Source: UBA7236 sp044227505
Lineage (GTDB): Bacteria; Bacteroidota; Bacteroidia; Chitinophagales; BACL12
DNA: 64,000 bases
Assembly: GCA_044227505.1 (NCBI GenBank)
Contig: JBGAWP010000007.1
Location: 42,782 to 106,781 of the forward strand
Direction: 5' to 3'
Position numbers and translations under genes: made by a program. The notes under the pieces were generated by a model. It had not been told where the DNA came from. It searched no databases and was given only the letters and a program-made list of their open reading frames with translations. Positions 58,222 to 64,000 of this stretch are shown one piece after another (the stretch's first letter is position 1; every line of letters begins with the position of its first letter).

Positions 58222-60816
58222 CTACTCATTCCCAAACACAACCTCCCCAGCCTTCTCATCCACAACAATCGTATCATCACTCTTCACCTCTCCCGCCAAG
58301 ATCTTTTTAGATAATTCGTTTACGACCTCTTTTTGGATAACGCGTTTGAGTGGACGGGCACCAAATTGAGGATCAAAACCTTCTTCGGCGAGCCAATTAA
58401 TTACTGCTTCAGAAAAACTTATTTTAATATCTCGTTCGGAAAGCATTTCTTTTAATCCGTTTAATTGTATTTCTACTATCCCTTTTATTTCATGTCGCAA
58501 TAAAGGTTTGAACATGATCACTTCATCAATGCGATTTAAAAATTCGGGTCGGATCGTTTTGCGCAGAAGGTCCATTACTTCAATTTTTGTTGTTTCGGTA
58601 ACTGCTAGTAAATTATTTTCGGTAACCCCTTCAAATCGTTCCTGAATTACATGTGAACCAATATTACTGGTCATAATGATGATAGCGTTTTTAAAATCAA
58701 CGGTTCTTCCTTTATTATCCGTTAATCTTCCATCATCCAAAACCTGCAATAAAATATTAAATACATCCGGATGTGCTTTTTCAATTTCATCCAATAAAAT
58801 AACGGAATATGGTTTTCTACGCACAGCTTCCGTTAATTGTCCACCCTCATCATAACCAACATAACCCGGAGGAGCTCCAATTAATCTGCTTACACTGTGA
58901 CGTTCCTGATATTCACTCATATCTATGCGCGTCATCGCGTGTTCGTCGTTAAATAAATAAGAGGAAATTGCTTTCGCCAATTCTGTTTTTCCAACTCCTG
59001 TGGTTCCGAGAAAAATAAAAGAACCTATTGGTTTTTTAGGGTCGTGTAAACCTGCTCTACTTCGTCTTATTGCATCAGAAACAGCGATGATCGCTTCATC
59101 CTGGCCAACCACACGTTTATGTAATTCGTCTTCCAGCTTCAGTAATTTCATTCTGTCGCTTTCCAGCATTTTTGTTACGGGAATACCGGTCCACTTTGCC
59201 ACAATTTCTGCAATATCTTCCGCATCCACTTCTTCTTTCATCAATCTTTTGGTGGCATCCAATTGTTTTAATTCCGTTTCGAAATTTAAAAGGTCGGTTT
59301 CTGCTTCTTTTATTTTACCATATCGCAACTCAGCAACCTTACCGTAATTCCCTTCGCGTTCAAATTGTTCTGCTTGTAGTTTGAATTGTTCTATATCCGA
59401 TTTTTTTTGCTGCAATTTATCCACCAATTCTTTTTCCTGTTGCCACTTTGCTTTTATGGCATTGCGCGTTTCAGAAAGTTCAGAAATATCTTTATTGAGT
59501 TCCTCTAATTTCCTTTCATCTTTTTCGCGTTTTATTGCCTCGCGTTCAATTTCGAGCTGACGGATTTTCCTTTCCACCTCATCCAGTTCTTCAGGCACGG
59601 AATTCATTTCCAAACGCAATTTCGCTGCAGATTCGTCAATTAAATCAATTGCCTTGTCCGGTAATTTTCTGTCGGAAATATACCGTGAACTTAATTCCAC
59701 CGCAGCAATAATTGCCGCATCTTTAATTTGAACCTTATGATAATTTTCGTAACGTTCTTTTAATCCTCTTAAAATAGAAATACTATCCTCAATACTCGGC
59801 TCATCCACCAGTACTTTTTGAAAACGGCGTTCGAGTGCTTTATCTTTTTCAAAATATTTTTGGTATTCAGCCAAAGTTGTTGCTCCCACTGCTCTTAATT
59901 CTCCTCTTGCCAAAGCGGGTTTTAAAATATTTGCCGCATCCATGGCGCCTTCGCTTGCACCGGCTCCTACAAGTGTGTGTATCTCATCAATAAATAAAAT
60001 AAATTGCCCTTCACTCTGAATTACTTCTTTAACAACTGCTTTTAATCTTTCTTCAAACTCGCCCTTATATTTTGCACCGGCAATTAAAGAACCCATGTCG
60101 AGCGAATAAATTATTTTTGATTTAAGATTCTCTGGAACATCACCATTCACAATTCTATGTGCAATACCTTCTGCAATTGCAGTTTTTCCCACACCGGGAT
60201 CACCAACTAAAATAGGATTATTTTTTGTTCTGCGCGATAGAATATGCAGCACTCTTCTTATCTCTTCATCACGACCAATAACAGGATCCAATTTTCCTGA
60301 TTTTGCGCGTTCATTTAAATTAACGGCATATTTATTTAATGCGTTGAGTTGATTTTCGCCTGACTGCGAATTCATGGTAGTTCCTTTGCGCAATTCTTTT
60401 ATTGCTGATTTAAGGTCCTTCTCCGTAACTCCCTGCGATTTTAATAATTTACTTACATCATCATTACTGGCAAGAATTCCCAATAAAATATGTTCCACCG
60501 AAACAAATTCATCACCGAATTCTTTCAAATAATTTTGCGATTTTGCAATGGTAAGATTTGCATCACGCGATAAATATTCACCACCCTTACTTTCTACCTT
60601 TGGTAATTTCGATAGTTGTTCATCTATCTTTTGTTCGAGATAGTTGACATTTACGTTTAATTTTTTTAATAAATAACCTATCACCTCATCATCAGAACCA
60701 ATCATAGATTTTAAAATATGATCGTTAGTGATCTGTTGGTGATCCGATTGCATTGCCAGTTGCTGTGCCTGTTGGATCAGTTCCTGACTCTTTATGGTGA
60801 AATTTTGTAAATTCAT
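58222..60816 (-). CDS. clpB: ATP-dependent disaggregase ClpB
   Basis: 864 residues. N-domain repeats (about 1-145, FTIKSQELIQQAQQLA), first AAA+ module with Walker A GDPGVGKTAIAEG near 204 and Walker B ILFIDEIHTLVGAG, the long coiled-coil middle domain (about 405-525) that distinguishes ClpB from ClpA/ClpC, second AAA+ module with Walker A LGTTGVGKTELAK near 602 and VILLDEIEKAHPDVFN, sensor-2 GARPLKRVIQKEV. Resolves protein aggregates with DnaK. Start is ATG with MNLQNFTIKSQ, the normal N-terminus. Confidence 0.97.
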   Translation of the reverse strand: MNLQNFTIKSQELIQQAQQLAMQSDHQQITNDHILKSMIGSDDEVIGYLLKKLNVNVNYLEQKIDEQLSKLPKVESKGGEYLSRDANLTIAKSQNYLKEFGDEFVSVEHILLGILASNDDVSKLLKSQGVTEKDLKSAIKELRKGTTMNSQSGENQLNALNKYAVNLNERAKSGKLDPVIGRDEEIRRVLHILSRRTKNNPILVGDPGVGKTAIAEGIAHRIVNGDVPENLKSKIIYSLDMGSLIAGAKYKGEFEERLKAVVKEVIQSEGQFILFIDEIHTLVGAGASEGAMDAANILKPALARGELRAVGATTLAEYQKYFEKDKALERRFQKVLVDEPSIEDSISILRGLKERYENYHKVQIKDAAIIAAVELSSRYISDRKLPDKAIDLIDESAAKLRLEMNSVPEELDEVERKIRQLEIEREAIKREKDERKLEELNKDISELSETRNAIKAKWQQEKELVDKLQQKKSDIEQFKLQAEQFEREGNYGKVAELRYGKIKEAETDLLNFETELKQLDATKRLMKEEVDAEDIAEIVAKWTGIPVTKMLESDRMKLLKLEDELHKRVVGQDEAIIAVSDAIRRSRAGLHDPKKPIGSFIFLGTTGVGKTELAKAISSYLFNDEHAMTRIDMSEYQERHSVSRLIGAPPGYVGYDEGGQLTEAVRRKPYSVILLDEIEKAHPDVFNILLQVLDDGRLTDNKGRTVDFKNAIIIMTSNIGSHVIQERFEGVTENNLLAVTETTKIEVMDLLRKTIRPEFLNRIDEVIMFKPLLRHEIKGIVEIQLNGLKEMLSERDIKISFSEAVINWLAEEGFDPQFGARPLKRVIQKEVVNELSKKILAGEVKSDDTIVVDEKAGEVVFGNE

Positions 60817-61028
60817 AATTTTAGATTGTTCTTATCTTATTTCTTACACGCAATAAATATACTCTATACAAAATTGCCTTAAAGTGAGACAGATTGGCTG
60901 TTTAGCCCCTTTCACAAGCGACAACATGTCGGCAGGAGGAAACCAAAACTGCCATTTAGCCTACTAATAAAGGTAGTTCATAAATATCAAAATTTAATTA
61001 TCTTTAGTTTTTCATAAAATCCAGGCAC

Positions 61029-62243
61029 ATGAGGTTATTTACTTTCAGATCCACAGTTATATTTATCATTACCCTATCCTCCATTCTTATAAATTCCTGC
61101 AAGTATGATGTTGCAATTTCTGATGAATTAAGTTTCAGAGGGGAAATAATATCCTCCCAACTTTTGCACTCCTACACTATCGAACAAACGGATTCTGTTT
61201 TAGCTGCTTACGATCCTGATCTATTAACATACCCAAACGATTATCCAATAGAAATTTATCGCGTTATTTATAAAACAATTGATGCTTTTGGAAATGAAAC
61301 TCAGGCTTCAGGTGCGGTTGTTTTGCCAGTTACAAGTTCCACCGCATTCCCAAATTGTATTTATGAACATGGAACAGTATTAAAAAGATATGATGTTCCT
61401 TCCTACGAAAGTGATGAACTTATTTTGGGAATCATATATGCTTGTTCAGGATATATAATGAGTCTTCCCGACTATTTAGGAATGGGTGATTCACCTGGAC
61501 GACATTTATATTGCCATGCTAAAACGGAGGCCACTGCGAGTGTGGATTTATTACGCGCGGCAAAAACTTTATCTGCAGAAAAGAATGTATTATACAATGA
61601 TCAACTTTTTATTTTCGGATATTCACAAGGCGGACATGCTGCAATGGCGACTACGCGCGAAATACAATTGTATCATCAGGATGAATTTACCATAACTGCA
61701 AGTGCTCCTATGAGTGGCCCTTACGATATGAGCGGCGCTCAAACAGATTATGTTTTAAGCGATGAACCTTACGGAGCACCTTTTTATTTACCTTATTTAA
61801 TGTTTGCATATAATGAAGTGTATAATATGTATGGTAGTCCATCGGATTATTTAATTGAACCATTTGATCAAACATTACCACCATTATTTGATGGTGAGCA
61901 CGAAGGTTGGGAAGTGGATGCAGTTATGCCTTCGGTACCAAAAAATATTATTAAACCAGATGTATTACAGGATTTTTTATCCAACGAAAATAATCCATTT
62001 CGAATAGCACTTCGCGACAACGACCTTACTAACTGGATACCAGAAATTCCATTAATGATGTTTTATTGCACTGCCGATGAACTTGTTAATTATGAAAATG
62101 CAATTAATGCACAGGATATTTTTATGTCTAAAGGTTGCACTTCAACTACACTCTATCAACCCTCCCCTTCAGCATCGCACACCTCCTGCGCCGAACCTTG
62201 TTTTATTTTTGCGAGGATTTGGTTTGATGGGCTTAAAGAATGA
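61029..62243 (+). CDS. secreted lipase/esterase lipoprotein (alpha/beta hydrolase)
   Basis: 404 residues. Signal MRLFTFRSTVIFIITLSSIL then INSC lipobox (Cys24). IYRVIYKTIDAFGNETQASG AVVLP and IMSLPDYLGMGDSPGRHLYC are typical of fungal-type secretory-lipase-like alpha/beta hydrolases; nucleophile Ser in IFGYSQGGHAAMAT near 201, Asp in FYCTADELVNYE near 353 and His in SASHTSCAEP near 383. Probably an outer-membrane-anchored lipase. The stop TGA belongs to a (GAATGAAG)n word repeat. Confidence 0.82.
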   Translation: MRLFTFRSTVIFIITLSSILINSCKYDVAISDELSFRGEIISSQLLHSYTIEQTDSVLAAYDPDLLTYPNDYPIEIYRVIYKTIDAFGNETQASGAVVLPVTSSTAFPNCIYEHGTVLKRYDVPSYESDELILGIIYACSGYIMSLPDYLGMGDSPGRHLYCHAKTEATASVDLLRAAKTLSAEKNVLYNDQLFIFGYSQGGHAAMATTREIQLYHQDEFTITASAPMSGPYDMSGAQTDYVLSDEPYGAPFYLPYLMFAYNEVYNMYGSPSDYLIEPFDQTLPPLFDGEHEGWEVDAVMPSVPKNIIKPDVLQDFLSNENNPFRIALRDNDLTNWIPEIPLMMFYCTADELVNYENAINAQDIFMSKGCTSTTLYQPSPSASHTSCAEPCFIFARIWFDGLKE

Positions 62244-62460
62244 AGGAATGAAGGAATGAAGGAATGAAGGATTAAAGAATGAAGCCCGACGACCTCACAG
62301 GTCTCGGAGACCTGTGTAGGTCTGAGGGAAGGGGAGAGAAAAGAATCGAAGGGAGAAGATTTGAACCCGCCTGCTGACCTCGTCGGGCAGGGGTGAAGGA
62401 AGGAAGGGGTTAGAAGGAAAAAAAGGGGGGACCTGCCTGACGTGGTCAGCAGGCAGGCAC
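62232..62460. repeat. (GAATGAAG)n array plus three REP-like palindromes
   Basis: GAATGAAG octamers run from the lipase stop codon to about 62284. Then follow the hairpin GACCTCACAGGTCT-CGG-AGACCTGTG (62291-62322), CCCGCCTGCTGACCTCGTCG with GGGCAGG (62367-62391), and ACCTGCCTGACGTGGTCAGC with AGGCAGGC (62431-62458, 8-bp perfect outer arms). No gene in 62244-62640. Confidence 0.75.
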
Positions 62461-62642
62461 GGATGACGCAGATTGGGCGGATTTAATAGGATAAAAAAAG
62501 GAAGAAAAATTAGGATTTACTCAAAGTATTTTCAGAGGAATTGGATTGAAGAAATTGCAAAGCAATTTATTGTGCAGAAAGCTTTGAAAAATCGCCAACG
62601 AAACGTTTTCCCCTAAGGTGAAGATAAGAGATGGAGCAAAAA

Positions 62643-62672
62643 AAAGGTGATGTTTTAAAAAACATCACCTTT
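62643..62672. terminator. bidirectional terminator at the end of the 62.7-kb gene
   Basis: AAGGTGATGTTT / AAACATCACCTT perfect 12-bp stem, T-run on the right for the plus strand and an A-run (T on the minus strand) on the left. Confidence 0.85.
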
Positions 62673-62695
62673 TTTATTTCTGAATAAAATTAATA

Positions 62696-63742
62696 TCAAT
62701 CGTCGATCACATCTTTTTGTAAAGTTTTAAAAACATATTCGGTAAGTTCCATGCCGATTTTTGTTTTTACTCCCATCATTGCTGTTACTGCGGCGCCACC
62801 ACCACCTGGATAAATTATATCCATAACCTCTCCATTGGATGGATCCATTACAAGGTAACTGTATAATACTGTATAAGTACCATTAACACTAGTAAATTGT
62901 GGAGATATAATAAGATATGGTTTTCCAACTGTTTTAGCTAAAATGATACTATCATATTGGGCATCAGAAACTAATTCAAAAGGGAATTTATATAATGCTT
63001 TAATATCATTTTTTGTCAGGTCTTTATCAAGATCTGATTCGCGAATTACCACGGTCATTTCCTTTAACAATTTGGCATTTTCTTCAGCCATATCACGCAT
63101 ATCTTTTGCTTTGGCGTCTTTTAACCTGTTTTCCATATACCATGCACAATATTGTAAACCGAAGGTCAGGTCACTTTTTTGTGGAAATACATGCGGTAAT
63201 CCAATTTCAATAATAGGAAGTTTTTTTGTGTTCTTTATATTTTCTATCAGATCTATTCTGATATAAGTTGAACTGCTCCAGTCTGCTTTTTGTGATTTAA
63301 TATCACCTTCTTTCAGATCATAATAATTCCAATCCAAACCCGGATCAGAATCACTCACATTAAACACAACATTTGTTTCGCGATTAAATGCATAAATAAC
63401 ACCGTATTCTTCACTTTTTGCTTTTTGAAGCGCCTTAGCCTGTTCCCAGGTTTTATAAACGATCTCAGTTTCATAAGGCCAAAAAGTTTCAATAGCAACC
63501 TTTAAATTGGCATTGTATTCATCCAATGCGGCTTTGTAGGCAGGAAGCGCTGCCTCTTTGTGCAATTTTTTTAACTTTTCTACTACCTTTTCATTCTCCA
63601 CTTCTGTGACAACGATAAGTTTTCGGTTTTTGAGGTCCTCAATTTCTTCTACCTTACCATATGACCATTGTGCCGAAGCATTAAAATTGATCAATAACAG
63701 TAAGCACATGAGGAGAGTACTGGCAATACTGATTTTTTTCAT
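62696..63742 (-). CDS. secreted protein of unknown function
   Basis: 348 residues from ATG 63742 (MKKISIASTLLMCLLLLINF NASAQ signal peptide); an upstream ATG at 63781 would bury the signal. N-terminal Lys/Glu-rich helix region (EEIEDLKNRKLIVVTEVENE KVVEKLKKLHKEAALPAYKA), then a mixed alpha/beta region and a Gly-rich strand GEVMDIIYPGGGGAAVTAMM near 320. No family recognised. Minus-strand TATCTTTG at about 63755-63762 is a likely -7 box. Confidence 0.7.
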   Translation of the reverse strand: MKKISIASTLLMCLLLLINFNASAQWSYGKVEEIEDLKNRKLIVVTEVENEKVVEKLKKLHKEAALPAYKAALDEYNANLKVAIETFWPYETEIVYKTWEQAKALQKAKSEEYGVIYAFNRETNVVFNVSDSDPGLDWNYYDLKEGDIKSQKADWSSSTYIRIDLIENIKNTKKLPIIEIGLPHVFPQKSDLTFGLQYCAWYMENRLKDAKAKDMRDMAEENAKLLKEMTVVIRESDLDKDLTKNDIKALYKFPFELVSDAQYDSIILAKTVGKPYLIISPQFTSVNGTYTVLYSYLVMDPSNGEVMDIIYPGGGGAAVTAMMGVKTKIGMELTEYVFKTLQKDVIDD

Positions 63743-63968
63743 AGCTGATTTTTTTGACAAAGATAAGGGTTTTGGTAACATTTGGATTTAACCAGTTATT
63801 TCAGGCTGCCCAGCAATTTCTATCAAACCTAAGCTATCGTTTGACTGAAAATTTAAATTGATTGTTTGAGGTGAATTCTCCTTGATTTCTATCTCTTGAA
63901 AAAGTGACCTAAGTTCCATATTGACACAACAACCCATAATAATTTTATTCTCAATTAAATCTTTATAT
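63743..63968. other. terminal gap, nothing convincing
   Basis: A minus-strand frame of about 43-49 codons ends at 63788 (MELRSLFQEIEIKENSPQ), but its composition and the lack of a start context do not convince me. Confidence 0.3.
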
Positions 63969-64000
63969 ATGAAAACAATTCGATATATCTATAAGTGGTT
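63969..64000 (+). CDS. possible gene start cut by the window end
   Basis: ATG at 63969 begins MKTIRYIYKW, preceded by an A/T-rich leader; the Lys/aromatic start could be a signal peptide or membrane protein. Ten codons are too few to judge. Confidence 0.3.
   Translation, partial: MKTIRYIYKW

Noticed and set aside
63788..63937. 49-codon minus-strand frame near the right edge
   Set aside because: No domain, no promoter-like element, and composition not clearly coding.

Overview
The window comes from an AT-rich member of the Bacteroidota (Cytophaga/Chitinophaga-like, genus not determinable from sequence alone). The evidence is two secreted proteins with type IX secretion (Por) C-terminal sorting domains, two TonB-dependent outer-membrane receptors, a GLPGLI-family protein, LytTR and propeller-type two-component proteins, several lipoproteins with Bacteroidota-style lipoboxes, and TAnnTTTG -7 promoter elements with little Shine-Dalgarno signal. 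I see no rRNA, IS transposase, phage, plasmid or CRISPR genes. This is chromosomal housekeeping plus cell-surface gene content.

Layout. 1-6.3 kb: end of a large PIG-L-type deacetylase, a 33-residue membrane peptide translationally coupled to a sodium:solute symporter, a DUF1761 protein, thyA-folA and an MFS transporter. 6.5-17.9 kb: a T9SS cargo protein, a propeller histidine kinase/LytTR regulator pair, proS, a Tyr/Gly-rich lipoprotein and an outer-membrane barrel. 18-24.3 kb: a 1.2 kb repeat island, gyrB, a 37-residue membrane protein, a DUF4468 protein, and a universal stress protein/Crp-Fnr pair. 24.5-31.7 kb: small membrane proteins, a haem-type TonB receptor with a lipoprotein partner, a TIM-barrel glycosidase-like protein and two tRNA-Arg genes. 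31.9-40.8 kb: a surface-polysaccharide locus with a Wzi/RemB-like barrel, a WcaJ-type initiating transferase, four enzymes making nucleotide-activated D-glycero-D-manno-heptose, a WecG/TagA transferase and a GDP-sugar dehydratase-like SDR. 41.2-47.1 kb: an outer-membrane receptor/GLPGLI operon facing a divergent two-component system. 47.5-63.8 kb: C1 peptidase, sulfotransferases, glycosyltransferase, esterases, an M1 aminopeptidase, a second symporter that lacks a conserved segment, a T9SS protein, clpB and a secreted unknown.

How genes work together. thyA and folA overlap and form the dTMP/folate cycle. The heptose genes overlap each other and feed the glycan genes around them. The kinase/regulator at 44.9-47.1 kb probably controls the receptor operon it faces. 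The stress protein and the Fnr-like regulator lie next to a TGAC-N4-GTCA dyad that could be their operator.

The most unusual content is repetitive DNA. Several families of short (6-9 bp) word repeats start at or within a few bases of the stop codons of about eleven genes and just after one tRNA, usually in the sense orientation of that gene. In several cases the repeat itself supplies the stop codon. These arrays are mixed with a TCGGAGGAWA word, REP-like palindromes, and longer tandem units (64, about 80 and 133 bp). One composite copy sits in frame inside the WecG-type glycosyltransferase gene. This modular repeat system is my best candidate for something undescribed.
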